Shown: positions 47,201 to 56,456 of the stretch, in pieces
How the letters are laid out: the number at the start of each line of letters is the position of its first letter
Position numbering within the stretch: position 1 is the first letter of the stretch
Assembly: GCF_002234675.1 (NCBI RefSeq)
Contig: NC_019881.2
Location: forward strand, 20,089,494 to 20,153,493
From: Oryzias latipes
Taxonomy: Eukaryota > Chordata > Actinopteri > Beloniformes > Adrianichthyidae
Length of the DNA: 64,000 nt
Direction: 5' to 3'
Made by a program: the position numbers and the translations under genes
The notes under the pieces: generated by a model
What the model saw: only the letters and a program-made list of their open reading frames with translations
Databases searched by the model: none
Told to the model about the DNA's origin: nothing

Positions 47201-48956
47201 CAGGATCTGTCTCTACTCCATTTCTTGAGACAATATGTCCCAAGTATCGTACTGATGTTTGGAAGAACTTACATTTTTGTGGAGAAAGTTTCAGACCATT
47301 TTCTCTCAAGCGTTGGAGAACATGCTCGAGCCGCTTCTCATGCTCCTCCAAGGAATCAGAGAAGACAATCAAATCATCAAGGAAAACCAGAACTTCTTCC
47401 AAGTTGATGTCACCCATGCACCGCTCCATTAACCGCTGAAATGTACTTGGTGCATTTGTTATTCCCTGAGGCATTCGATTGAACTCCCAAAACCCTAAAG
47501 GGCAGACAAAAGCTGTTTTGGCCTTGTCACTCTCCTCCATTTCAATTTGGTAGTATCCGGACTTCAGGTCCATGACAGAAAACCATTTTGAACCGGACAG
47601 AGCTGAAAAACTTTCTTCAAGATTTGGCAATGCGTAGGCATCTTTAATTGTCTGCGCATTAAGTTTCCTATAATCAACACAAAGGCGAACATCGCCATTT
47701 TTTTTCTTCACAACAACAATAGGCGATGAATAAGGAGATTGCGACTCTCTAATCACACCAGCTTCCAATAGAGTTTCAAGATGTTTTCTTACTGCCTCAT
47801 AATCACTGGGATGTATAGGCCTGGGTCTATGTTTAAATGGAGTCTCCTCTTTGAGCCTTATCTGATGTTTGACCTTTGTGGCATGGCCAAAATCAAGGTC
47901 ATGGCTTGCAAAGACATCAGTGTATGCACTGAGTTTTTCTGTAACCCTTTCTTTCCATTCCTCAGACAAGGGTGAATCACTGAAATCAAATCTCAACTGG
48001 TTGTCTCCAAGCTGTGTAGAAGACAGAGATGAAATTCTGGAACAAACAGCAGAAGCAGATCCTCCAGTATCTGAGACTTGAGGGTCAAAAACTTGGTCAA
48101 CAACATGTAGCTCAGCAAGAGCGCAATGTTTTGGAAATGTTACATCATGGTTAGTCTCATTTCTGATCCACACAGGAACCTTCTGTGGATTATGAAGTGG
48201 TACTGTGATTAGACAACAATCAACAAAAGTTCCCCCAGGTAAAATGGCTGTACTTGGTTGCTCGACAACAGCCATGTTGCCACTTACAGTAGCTTTGGCA
48301 TTGAAATAGCCTTCCAGACAAACTTTTGATTTAGCTGGAATGACTTGTGATGCATTGCCTCTTAATGTTACAAGACCAATATTACCAGAATGATTTACCC
48401 TGTCTCGAAGTGCAAGAGTACTCAAAATCTGCCTATAGCCATAGACAGTAGAAATGTCATATATAGCTTTGCTATGACAGTGTTCTTGGTACAATACATC
48501 AAGTGTGTTTGTACCAATTAAAACCGGCAAGTCTGTGCTGGATCTCAAATCAGGAACAACTAGTGCCAAGGTAGAAACATCAGGCTGTGTGGCAATGAAG
48601 TCCTTTGGGAAACAAATGTTAACTTTAACAAAGCCCAAATATGGAACAGCTTGTCCATTAGCACCTTCAACATCAAGAGAGTCAATGGGTTCAATGGGCT
48701 GATCTGACAAGTTCTCATTATAGAATGAGGCTGATATAGTAGTCACTTGGGACCCAGTGTCCAACAATGAGTTGCAGTTCACACCTCCTACAGTGACATT
48801 GGCTGTGCATTTTCTACCAACTAAACCTCTGGGTATTTTAAACTGATGCTTTGGTTTGGATGCATGACTCGTCATATTCAAGGCAGCTTTGTTTTTGGGA
48901 CTCTCAACCACATCAGCTCCAATTTGCCCCACAACTGGAACTGAGATTAGTTTAAA
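44274..48956 (-). CDS. pol: Retrotransposon Pol: protease, reverse transcriptase, RNase H, integrase
   Basis: Frame open from the slippery site (48,956) to the stop at 44,274. No ATG lies near its start; residue 1 here is the GTG at 48,932, giving 1,552 residues. Order: aspartic protease with DTGS (58-61); reverse transcriptase with LCVDYRKLN, SVMDLKSGYYQI and FLDD (517-520); RNase H with D688, E729 and D755; integrase zinc finger H982, H987, C1017, C1020; integrase core D1048, D1107, E1142, the last two 35 apart (DD35E). After the core comes a region reading VLVRNLRLRSKHKLADKWEP, then an acidic low-complexity tail of about 240 residues. No chromodomain. All catalytic residues expected of the families are present. 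Expression most likely depends on -1 frameshifting from gag. Function: reverse transcription and integration of the element. Confidence 0.96.
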   Translation of the reverse strand, partial: FKLISVPVVGQIGADVVESPKNKAALNMTSHASKPKHQFKIPRGLVGRKCTANVTVGGVNCNSLLDTGSQVTTISASFYNENLSDQPIEPIDSLDVEGANGQAVPYLGFVKVNICFPKDFIATQPDVSTLALVVPDLRSSTDLPVLIGTNTLDVLYQEHCHSKAIYDISTVYGYRQILSTLALRDRVNHSGNIGLVTLRGNASQVIPAKSKVCLEGYFNAKATVSGNMAVVEQPSTAILPGGTFVDCCLITVPLHNPQKVPVWIRNETNHDVTFPKHCALAELHVVDQVFDPQVSDTGGSASAVCSRISSLSSTQLGDNQLRFDFSDSPLSEEWKERVTEKLSAYTDVFASHDLDFGHATKVKHQIRLKEETPFKHRPRPIHPSDYEAVRKHLETLLEAGVIRESQSPYSSPIVVVKKKNGDVRLCVDYRKLNAQTIKDAYALPNLEESFSALSGSKWFSVMDLKSGYYQIEMEESDKAKTAFVCPLGFWEFNRMPQGITNAPSTFQRLMERCMGDINLEEVLVFLDDLIVFSDSLEEHEKRLEHVLQRLRENGLKLSPQKCKFFQTSVRYLGHIVSRNGVETDPEKIAAIKTWPVPQTLKQLKSFLGFAGYYRRFVKDYSKIVKPLNELTAGYPPLRKGQKGTTCQRVYRNPKEPFADRWTGSCQEAFECIKERLTSAPILGFANPKLPYVLHTDASTTGLGAALYQEQNGKMQVIAYASRGLSPSEARYPAHKLEFLALKWSIVEKFHDYLYGNTFQVVTDNNPLTYILTSAKLDAASYRWLAALSTFDFHLKYRAGKANQDADGLSRRPHHSLSDDPASKEEEEHIKQFTSHLLSPSPCEQEEHELSPDGVAAVCYKHLLSVTKDYLPSITLVESLAVHADAVPDGYVCDDDLLAQIAIPIFSDSDIRTHQERDPDISQVMQLIKAGVNVPRDITDGSPGLKLMLKEWKRLELRDGLLYRRRQCDTVTTYQLVLPMALRSDVLRCLHDDMGHMGLERTQDLVRTRFYWPKMAADVEAKIKNCGRCVRRKSPPEKAAPLVNIRTTRPMELVCMDFLSLEPDSKNTKDILVITDHFTKYAVALPTRNQKATTVAKCLWEQFLVHYGFPERLHSDQGRDFESRVIKELCCLTGIRKVRTSPYHPRGNPVERFNRTLLSMLGTLTNEQKTHWRDYVKTLAHAYNCTKNEVTGFSPYELMFGRQPRLPVDLAFNLPVKEAQAPTHSQYVSNLKARLEESYQNAFANAEKVAKRNKQHFDKRVRESTLAVGDRVLVRNLRLRSKHKLADKWEPTVYHVLKQMGDLPVYMVQPVNGDAPARTLHRDLLLPCGNLSEMDENEGNIPKPPCRPRTRQTQSQNPAQECSDSDEDYEVLHSEPLSNTETFTKVYDINQGGVLSSAPEGQMPSDQVTPENPSLLPESDSQQMLEGETGNDICENIGNEEVDNAAQFPGMDETQSIPGSDNNHTECLTDAVKHMLSQGQNITPPVDEAVVTQTEKREETVELNDDDTALRKSERLKRPPRRFHYPQLGTPLISFAQSLLEGFNRALDSIHETDHHLVYEI
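48896..48956 (-). promoter_or_regulatory. Predicted -1 ribosomal frameshift signal between gag and pol
   Basis: Slippery heptamer T TTA AAC (48,956-48,950) in the gag frame, followed at once by the gag stop TAA (48,949-48,947). After a six-base spacer, CAGTTCCA (48,943-48,936) pairs with TGGAGCTG (48,921-48,914) as an 8-bp stem with one G-U. The 14-base loop contains TGGGG (48,931-48,927), which can pair with TCCCA (48,900-48,896), making an H-type pseudoknot. The pol frame is exactly -1 relative to gag and opens at this heptamer. Confidence 0.85.
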
Positions 48957-50653
48957 TCAAATTTATTTTGTTCATCCCAGAGTTTTTGTTTTTCCTTTAA
49001 TTGCTTTCTCTTAGCATCAACAACTTGCGGGTTGGGGTCGTTGGAGCATGATGGAGCTATGTGTCCATCTTCCCCGCATCTAAAACAGTATCCAGCACGT
49101 GGCTTTTTACTACTGTTGCCAAAGTTGGTACTGAACTGTGGAAGGTTATCTGCACTCTCTTTCATCACACTTTTCTTTGCAGTTACTGCTTTAGTGTGTT
49201 GTTTCTTGTTTAAAGGCTCATTCATACTGGCCTTTAAGGAGCTTAGCTGCGCTTGAAGCTCTGCAATTTGCTTTTGTAACTTTTTTGTTACAGCTGGAGT
49301 TGGATCATCAGATGATGATGATGCGGTTGCCCCTGTACCTGAGTACACATTCTGTGGGTGAGACTGAACTTTTAGCTTTGAGAGCCCAAGGTGCTGCTTC
49401 ATCCGGCTGTACTTTGCAGATTGTTTATCCTCCTCCGTGCGCAATAAAAGTAGCAACTCAGAAAACTGTGGTGGGTTAAGTTTCTTTTGTTCCAGTTGGA
49501 GGCTTGTAATTAAGCCATTATCCCAACATCCCCTGCAGAACTGTTTTAACAGTTGGCGATCAGAGTCACTAGAAGAAATGCCGCCACCTTTCACGATTTT
49601 ACTCAGGGTTGCCTGAAGACGGTGCAGATATATAGACGGCTTTTCACCAGCGTCTTGATTGGTGTTAAGAAACTTTGCAAAAAGCTCATCAACATCATCA
49701 ACAGTGCCATAAGCTGAATCAAGAAGGCTCAAAAAATCTTGTGGCCTGGACAGAGGCCCAAGCTGTTTCACAATGCCACCAGCAGGGGGCAGGAGACTTT
49801 CTATAATTTTTCTGACAAGTTGCTTCTCAGAAATAGTTGGATCAGCAAGGTAAAATTCAACATGACCACGCCAAGTGTCATAATCAACTTCTAAATTAGG
49901 GCATGGAACCCTTCCAGAAAATGGCCTGAGTTTAGAAGACCCGTGAGGTGACTGTGGTATCTCGCTGCCTTTCACAACATGTTCAACCACAAGCCTCTGA
50001 ACCTCAGGTGGACTGATCTGTTCGGATGTCAAAGCATAGGTAGGTTTCTCAGTGGAAGATGAAGCTTTAAAGTCAAGGTCTGCAATGACTGATTGTACAT
50101 TGCGAAGGTTGGCTCCGATGGGATCAGCCGTCTGACTGGTCTGAGCAAGATTTGAGTCTACAATGGCGACATCATTGCCAGAGTCAGGAGAAAGGCTTTG
50201 AGATTCTGTGGGTTGAACAACAGAACCCAAGCTTTTCCCATTCGCAGATTTCTGGATTTTAGCAAGCTCTTCCAGCAATATTCGCTCATATTCTGTGCCA
50301 CTCGTCTTTGCAACTCCCTTAAGATCTGCCAAATATGACTGAGTCAGATCAGAAGTTAGCTTGGTACTGTACAAGGTGGACAAAAGTTGAATACCATGAG
50401 AGACGTCTGGGTCAGAAGTGGGTCGCTGGCATGGTAACCTCTCTTGAAGTGCTTCAACAGCATGACCTGATTGAAACTCAACTATAGCAGTATTCTTAAA
50501 ATCGGGGTCAGAACTACTAAGCTTCACTACTCTTGAAATTGGACCATACATCTGCAAAAACTCGATTACCTCATTGTCTGTCACTGCACCTGTTAATCCA
50601 CTAACAAGCAGTGAGTTTGGTACTTTTACATTTTCAGCTGCTACAACCTCCAT
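48947..50653 (-). CDS. gag: Retrotransposon Gag, PNMA-like with CCHC zinc knuckle
   Basis: 568 residues from the ATG at 50,653. Gag proteins form the particle that packages element RNA. The N-terminus (about 10-85) reads like the RRM-like domain of PNMA (paraneoplastic Ma antigen) proteins: NSLLVSGLTG, with VVKLSSSDPDFKNTAIVEF later. A variable linker follows. A capsid-like block (about 245-420) includes PFSGRVPCP, DYDTWRGHVEF, KSLL-like ESLLPPAGGI, KPSIYLHRLQ and LLLLLRTEEDK, as in PNMA/ZCCHC12. Then comes a predicted coiled coil (KKLQKQIAELQAQLSSLKAS), and a CCHC knuckle CFRCGEDGHIAPSC at 523-536. It ends with a basic segment at the frameshift site. PNMA genes are known as domesticated Gypsy gags; this is a live-type relative, identified by pattern and not by search. 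Confidence 0.9.
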   Translation of the reverse strand: MEVVAAENVKVPNSLLVSGLTGAVTDNEVIEFLQMYGPISRVVKLSSSDPDFKNTAIVEFQSGHAVEALQERLPCQRPTSDPDVSHGIQLLSTLYSTKLTSDLTQSYLADLKGVAKTSGTEYERILLEELAKIQKSANGKSLGSVVQPTESQSLSPDSGNDVAIVDSNLAQTSQTADPIGANLRNVQSVIADLDFKASSSTEKPTYALTSEQISPPEVQRLVVEHVVKGSEIPQSPHGSSKLRPFSGRVPCPNLEVDYDTWRGHVEFYLADPTISEKQLVRKIIESLLPPAGGIVKQLGPLSRPQDFLSLLDSAYGTVDDVDELFAKFLNTNQDAGEKPSIYLHRLQATLSKIVKGGGISSSDSDRQLLKQFCRGCWDNGLITSLQLEQKKLNPPQFSELLLLLRTEEDKQSAKYSRMKQHLGLSKLKVQSHPQNVYSGTGATASSSSDDPTPAVTKKLQKQIAELQAQLSSLKASMNEPLNKKQHTKAVTAKKSVMKESADNLPQFSTNFGNSSKKPRAGYCFRCGEDGHIAPSCSNDPNPQVVDAKRKQLKEKQKLWDEQNKFDLN

Positions 50654-50747
50654 TGTGCAAGCAGGAATATCAGAAAAATTAAGGTTCTGTAATAAAACTG
50701 CCCAACTGTATTTGGATTTAACTCTAAAGATTTAAACACTTAAATCT

Positions 50748-50765
50748 CTCCTGGCTGGCTCGCCA
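50748..50765 (-). promoter_or_regulatory. Candidate primer binding site
   Basis: TGGCGAGCCAGCCAGG begins seven bases inside the 5' LTR end, the usual place for a tRNA 3'-end complement starting TGG. I could not match it to a tRNA from memory. Confidence 0.45.
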
Positions 50766-50772
50766 AGTTTTA

Positions 50773-52126
50773 TGTAGCACTTGTGTCAAACTTAACCAGC
50801 AAAAGCTACACAAAGTTACTAGGTTCTATTTATGAAGAGAAGAAAAAACAATGTGTTTAAATAACAGAGGGCAGGTTTATTACATTACCTTTCACAACAC
50901 AAAATAGAAAAACAACATAAACAATAATTTGTTCCTAAAACTGAATTCTTTTACAAAATAAATCAGCTTTATAAAAAATAGTATAAAATAAATTGTCCTT
51001 TGTCTCGTTTGTGCACTCAATTTGTTCTCTACCCGGGTAGGATAAATGAATGTGTATAGGAATATTCCTTATCTCTTGTCCTGTCAGATTGGGTTAAATC
51101 CTGTTGATGGGAATCAGTAACAGCTGGCCACACTGTACGTCAATCTTCAACAGGATACTCTCGTTCTACGCCTGGCTCGCCATCCACTTCCAACGAAGAA
51201 TTGTAGTCCGAGCTACAATTGAGGGTCATCAAAACAATTCTGCACATAGTACAGAATAAATCAGACACATTATAATCTATATTTCAAGTGAGATCTCATC
51301 TTTCAATAAACTCAGTATCTTTTCCCTGTAATTTGGAAATTGTTTTTATGGTTTTCTTTTTTTATTAGTTCACCAAAACCAATTTACGAACAGAAAATTC
51401 AGTAATCCTTTTAACAAGTATTTACTATTAGTAAAAGGAATTTCCCTTTCCACAAATCTGAAAAAAATAACTGTATGAATAAAGTTTTAACAAATAAAAT
51501 TATTATAACCATGGTATAATACAATTCTTTTTAAACAATGAATACTTCAACCACCTTTTCAATTAACTTTTCAAAAGTACATATTCACGCATATGTATAC
51601 CAGAAAGAGATCAAATAAAGTAAACATTTATAACACAGTTAATACACAACTTAACATTTTCTACATACTCCGAATTGTTTTGTTCCCCTTTTTAACAAAA
51701 TTTAATTTAAAACATAACCGTCAACTCCACATACAACTCTTTCCTACTCACCGGAGTTTCCAAGAATTCTTAAACACGACACGCGTTCACAACGTAGCCG
51801 CTCTGAAAATGTTCTTTCGGCACACAACGTAACCGATCTCAAAAAACAAAAAGTAGCTTCTTTTAACTCTTTAAATTATTTTTCTGCTTCCGTCTATAAC
51901 ACTGCCGATCTTTCTCTGCTGGTCACGCAGCTCCTTCTCTGCCTCGTGCTTGCAAGAAAAAAACGCAGACACAAGATGGCACCCTCCACAGAGCCCTGCA
52001 TGGTATGCCTGGAGGGCCAAACCATCTCTACCGCAAAGGAAAAATTAACCCTTTAATTGCCAATAGGAAAATTAACCCTTTAAAAACCTGTAGGAAAAAA
52101 TAAATGCTTTTTCTAAGTGGGTTACA
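50773..52126 (-). repeat. 5' LTR (1,354 bp)
   Basis: Begins TGTAACCC (minus strand) and ends GTGCTACA. Carries a 60-base segment at 51,836-51,895 missing from the 3' LTR. A repeated TTAAAGGGTTAATTTT motif lies close to its 5' end. Confidence 0.95.
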
Positions 52127-52925
52127 CAAGCTTAAACATTAAACTGAAACTTAAACCGAGCAGACCCAAAAGTTTTATATTTTTTATCATGTTTACAGTG
52201 TGTGACGAGCATTAAAATGGTTGCTAAGGAAACATACTTTAACATAAAGAGGCGATAATTTCTACAAACGTTTATCAAGCCAAGACATGAAGAAAACATT
52301 ACTGTTGCCATGACCTATGACCTTTATAAAGGCCACCATATGAGATAAAGTCCATTTTAAACAGCTATTCGTTCTATTAGAATGGGTGCACTTTCTGAGA
52401 ATTGATAAAGTTCTGATAATGTCACGTTAAATTAGGAGAACTTGAACTAGGACACACGATTTACATTTTTAATTGACTGATTGGAGTTATATTTATAGAA
52501 ATCTAACAACTCTTAACCTTCGGTGCTCTTTCGAACCTTTTTCTTCTTTATCGTCTCCAATCAAAAACATGTGACAAACGTGACTTATATAAGGAAACTG
52601 TGACATTTTCCCGATTTCAATGTCTGGGGGGAAAAATACCAAGTTAGCTGTCAGGATCCTGGCTTTTAGAGTAAAAATCATCCAAAAAGAAGAAAAAAAT
52701 GTTAATTTTTCAAATCCAAATGTTTATTTAGTGGATTAAAAACAAAAACACGTTAAAGATCAGCAGTTTTCCTAGATTTCCATTCAGCCATATGAAGGAT
52801 TTTGAGAGTTTAGTCTGCAAAAATCACAACCATTTAGCTCTGGTTCAGTCCACAAAATAAAAACGTTTCTTCTCATAAAGGTTTATGGGCTTTTCTTTGC
52901 ATTTTCATGCTGTCAGATGGCAACT
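52127..52925 (+). repeat. Duplicated repeat, copy A, right piece
   Basis: Continues copy A after the retrotransposon. Shared with 54,660-55,215: TTTATCATGTTTACAG, AAAATGGTTGCTAAG, GACCTATGACCTTT, TGTCACGTTAAATTAGGA, and AAGTTTATGGGCTTT-like blocks in the same order. Confidence 0.8.
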
Positions 52926-54140
52926 GTGATAAGAAAACAAATGTATAACAAATTCAAAGGATGGCTGTAGATAAGAATGTATATTAAAGTCCTCATTTGA
53001 TTATCCAAATGTATTTTTATCCATTTAAACTAAAGTACACATTATTTCACTTTTTTGTCTTTTTTTTAATTTAATCAAAGGAGAAGAATCTACTGTAAGT
53101 GTAGAATAAATTGAGTGTTTTACCACCAGTAACAGATGCTGGCTGTTTTTATCAAAACCTCTAAAAAGAAGTTGGCTCCTACAGTGCCACAAGAGGGCAG
53201 TGTTGTTTCACACAAAAAAGCAGAAACCCCCTCAGAACCCCTTATTTTAATGTTTTTGATCGTTAGTTTGTGCAAAAGTACAGGAACTCCTGCAGGACTT
53301 CTGTCAAAGGTTTTTACTAGTCTGTCCTGCCTGCACAGACGGAACAAAATGATTTCCAGGCATCATTTTATTAGCGTGTCACACTCAGTGCGTTAAATGA
53401 TCGTGACACGAACACGGTAAAGAGAATTCATGACACCAGACAAACCATAATGCTCAAAGCAGCTTTTGTTTTATCAGTGGAAGACCAACAGACACAATTC
53501 CACTCAATTGACATTTACACATTTAAATTATTGTGTCATAAATGTAAAAGATTTGATATAATAAAAAAAACACATTAAAGAATTACAAAGTTATTGAAAT
53601 CAAGGCTTTTTATCTTTTACCCCTATTTTGCAGTGACGTCTTAAATCAGTTATATTTTAATAATTTAAGGATCAACTACAATGAAAATGATGTTTTTAAC
53701 AAGCTCCTGTAGCACTTTTGTAACAATGGAGGACAGCTATAAAGAAATTTAAGCTTAAAAAAGGATTTCTGAGTATTTCTTTGTTCAGGTTACTGAAAAA
53801 TGTCGTATTTGTTGCCCAAAATTCATTTTCACCAGGGTGCGTGCAAGTTTTGATGAGTTTTAGAATTATTTCTCTCCGTTGTTTTGTTGTTGACTTTCTT
53901 TGTTCGGTTCTTTTGCAGATGAATTGACTTAACATCCAGCTGTTGATGGTGATTGACTCAAATGCTCGTTTATCGCAGGAAACAGTACTGCGTGTGTCCT
54001 CTGCAATGTCCATGAGACCAGTTCGCAAACCGGTACTCCACAAGCCCAGACAACCCTTAAACCTGCAGCATCTGGAAGAGTCGACCTCCCCAGACATGTG
54101 CACGCAGCTTAAAAACAACAGTCGTTAGCGAAAATCCAAA
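52926..54140. other. No gene recognised
   Basis: AT-rich DNA with several short frames lacking domains. A short stretch near 53,696-53,770 (TGTAGCACTTTTGTAACAATGG) resembles neither LTR closely enough to call. Confidence 0.45.
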
Positions 54141-54189
54141 ATTATCAGTATAAATTCTCCAGTTCAGCCACAGATCTGTCAAAGGCTTT

Positions 54190-54560
54190 GCATTTATACC
54201 TCAGTTTCTCTTTGTCTTCCTTGGTCGGGATGAGAGGTTTTTGCATCGCATCTGTTGCATAGGCAAGTGCCATGAAGTTGTTAACTGACCCACCAATGAA
54301 CAAACTGTGATTGTAATGTTGCCTTTGAAAAAAAACATCATGCTGGCTAAAGTTTGGCCTAGCAGCTGACGTATTTGCCATTTGATGAGGACTTGACCTT
54401 TGACCCTGCGCGTGCGCAGTCATATCTGTGAGGTGGCCTGTTGCATGGGCAAGTGTCCTTAGTATGTCAACAGACCCAGCAACGGGCAAACTGCGATGCT
54501 GATAAATGTGCCTTTGAATGTGTATCAAAATTGGTTTTATTTTCACAGTTTGGTAAAGAC
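54190..54560. repeat. Imperfect tandem repeat, unit about 195 bp
   Basis: TGTTGCATAGGCAAGTGCCA (54,252) and TGTTGCATGGGCAAGTGTCC (54,440) start two similar stretches that share TTAACTGACCCACCAATG-like and GTTGCCTTTGAA-like blocks. A 133-codon minus-strand open stretch over this repeat is not considered a gene. Confidence 0.55.
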
Positions 54561-54570
54561 TGGATTAAAC

Positions 54571-55215
54571 ATGGACTATGTATGGTTGCATGGTTGAGCT
54601 GTTGTGCCCCCAGCTAAGATTTTGCTCCTACATTTGAAAGAAGTGGCTTAAGAAAACTCAGCATTTTTATCTTAAACTGAACAGATCAAGTTTTTGTTTA
54701 TTTATCATGTTTACAGAGTGTGTTGAGTATCAAAATGGTTGCTAAGAAAACGTACTTCAAAATAGAGAGGTGAAAATCTCTACAAACATTTATCATGTCT
54801 AGACATGAAAAAAACGCAATTGTTGCTATGACCTATGACCTTTGTAGAGGCCATCATTTGAGACAAAGTCCTTTTGAAACAGGTATTAGTTCCTTTAGAA
54901 TGGGTTTGCATTTTCTTAGAATATAAACAGTTCTTAAATGTCACGTTAAATTAGGAAAACTGAATTATGATATGAGATCTACATTTTTCATTTAAATGAG
55001 TGGAATTATAAATTATGGAAATCTGAACAAAGTCAACAACTCTTTACCTGGGTGCTCTCCATTTGAACTTTACCATGTGGATTAAAAAGTTTGTCTGTTT
55101 TCGACGTCCCTAGTTAAAAATTCACAACCATTTAGTACTGGTTTAGTCCACAACCAAAAGATGTTTTCTTCTCATGAAAGTTTATGGGCTTTCATTTGCA
55201 TTTTCATGCTGTTAA
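54571..55215 (+). repeat. Duplicated repeat, copy B (uninterrupted)
   Basis: Diverged direct copy of 42,826-42,922 plus 52,127-52,925, without the LTR element. It represents the pre-insertion structure and confirms the target site. Confidence 0.8.
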
Positions 55216-55479
55216 AATGACCATTTTACAACTGTGTGGGATTCCACGGGTGGTCCTGTCATTTTGCCTTTGAAAATGTATCATGCTGGCTAGCCATATT
55301 TGTGAACTGGTCTGCTTAAGATCCACTTTGACACGATGTCACAGAGTTCTGAGTCGCTGCAGCTGTCCTTTATTTAGATGATTGCACAACTCTTGCACAA
55401 CTCTTGGTGTGGTTGCAAAAAGTTGCAAGCACACCAGAAGCTCTGCACAACGGTGCTTAGAGATGAAAATCAGTGATGG

Positions 55480-55930
55480 AGTTGTGACGCTCCTTAATGG
55501 TGCTTTTATGAGCCGTCGTTGATTAATGGAGCATTTGACAGACACCCCGTTGACATTGTCCACATGTGCACATGTCCACAGGGGAGCTACAGAGCCCACT
55601 TCAGGCTTCCAGGGGCATTGTAAAGGCTTTTTTGAGAGCAGGAGGAGGAGGAGGCCGAATGAAAGTTTGAGACTTTGAGCAGCGCTGTTGTGAAGCGCAG
55701 TGAATGAGAGCAGGGGCCGTGCAGCCAGACACATGGGTCCGTTCTCACTCCAGATAATGGAGGCCTTTCTGCGCCTCCTAACCCCCTTGTCGCATGCTTG
55801 GAACGGCCAGCAGACACGCTCACTCTTCAGATAATTAGATTTTACACACAGAAAAGTCAGTCCTCACTCAGGCCGTCGCACGTGGCCCTGACAGGAACTC
55901 TCCCAGGACGGTGACCTCGCTTTCAGAGGA
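55480..55930. other. Complex non-coding stretch, possible conserved element
   Basis: Unlike its AT-rich neighbours, this stretch is complex and repeat-free, with TTGATTAATGGAGCATTTGA, paired E-boxes CACATGTGCACATGTCC and CAGATAATTAGATT. Open frames on the minus strand have no domain. It could be a distal regulatory element. Confidence 0.3.
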
Positions 55931-56456
55931 AAACTTTGACAACACATGAAGGACAGAAGATATTCTATTTGGAGGAATAGATGCTGATTAGTAGTAAACT
56001 GGAAGTTTTTTTTTTTATGGAAAAATATCTTTTTTGGTACAAGTATTTATTCATTTATTCATTCATTCAGGACTTTTCGAAATAAAAGCTTTTTCCTAGT
56101 AGCAATAGCAGTCAGGCAGAAGAAAATAATCTTATTATATCCGCTCCTTCTACAGAACATTCACAAAAGAAGACAACTGCAAATAATATTAAAATATGTA
56201 AAAATCATAACCCCTTTCCATACCATAACTCAATCTGTCTTTAAAACTTTTCTCGCTTAAATATTTCTAGTTTATTCATATTGCACAATTTATCCTAATT
56301 AAAAGTTCTCTACTAAGACCTAATTTGCTTAAAGAAGGACATTCTAGTCTTTCCAATGATATAAATTAATTAGCTGGTTCTCTTAAAGCTAATCCAGACT
56401 TCATTTTTGTCTAACTTGCTAAATAAAAAAACATTTTTGCAACAGAAACAGTTCAA

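Larger units (their letters stand above)
42923..52126 (-). mobile_element. Complete Ty3/Gypsy LTR retrotransposon with PNMA-like gag
   Basis: 9,204-bp element on the minus strand: 5' LTR 52,126-50,773, gag 50,653-48,947, pol 48,956-44,274, polypurine tract 44,231-44,221, 3' LTR 44,220-42,923. The LTRs begin TGTAACCC and end GTGCTACA. The target duplication is CAAG (42,919-42,922 and 52,127-52,130). Both reading frames are uninterrupted and all catalytic residues are present. The LTRs match without a base change by eye apart from one indel, so the insertion is recent and possibly still active. Domain order PR-RT-RNaseH-IN is the Ty3/Gypsy order. No env frame exists between pol and the 3' LTR. 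It inserted into copy A of a duplicated repeat. Confidence 0.95.

Noticed and set aside
42923..52126. Possibility that the LTR element is an endogenous retrovirus
   Set aside because: No envelope frame, Gypsy-type domain order and residues, and a PNMA-like gag; the space between pol and the 3' LTR is only about 50 bases.
54145..54546. 133-codon minus-strand open frame
   Set aside because: Built on an imperfect 195-bp tandem repeat; the two halves resemble each other only because the DNA is duplicated.
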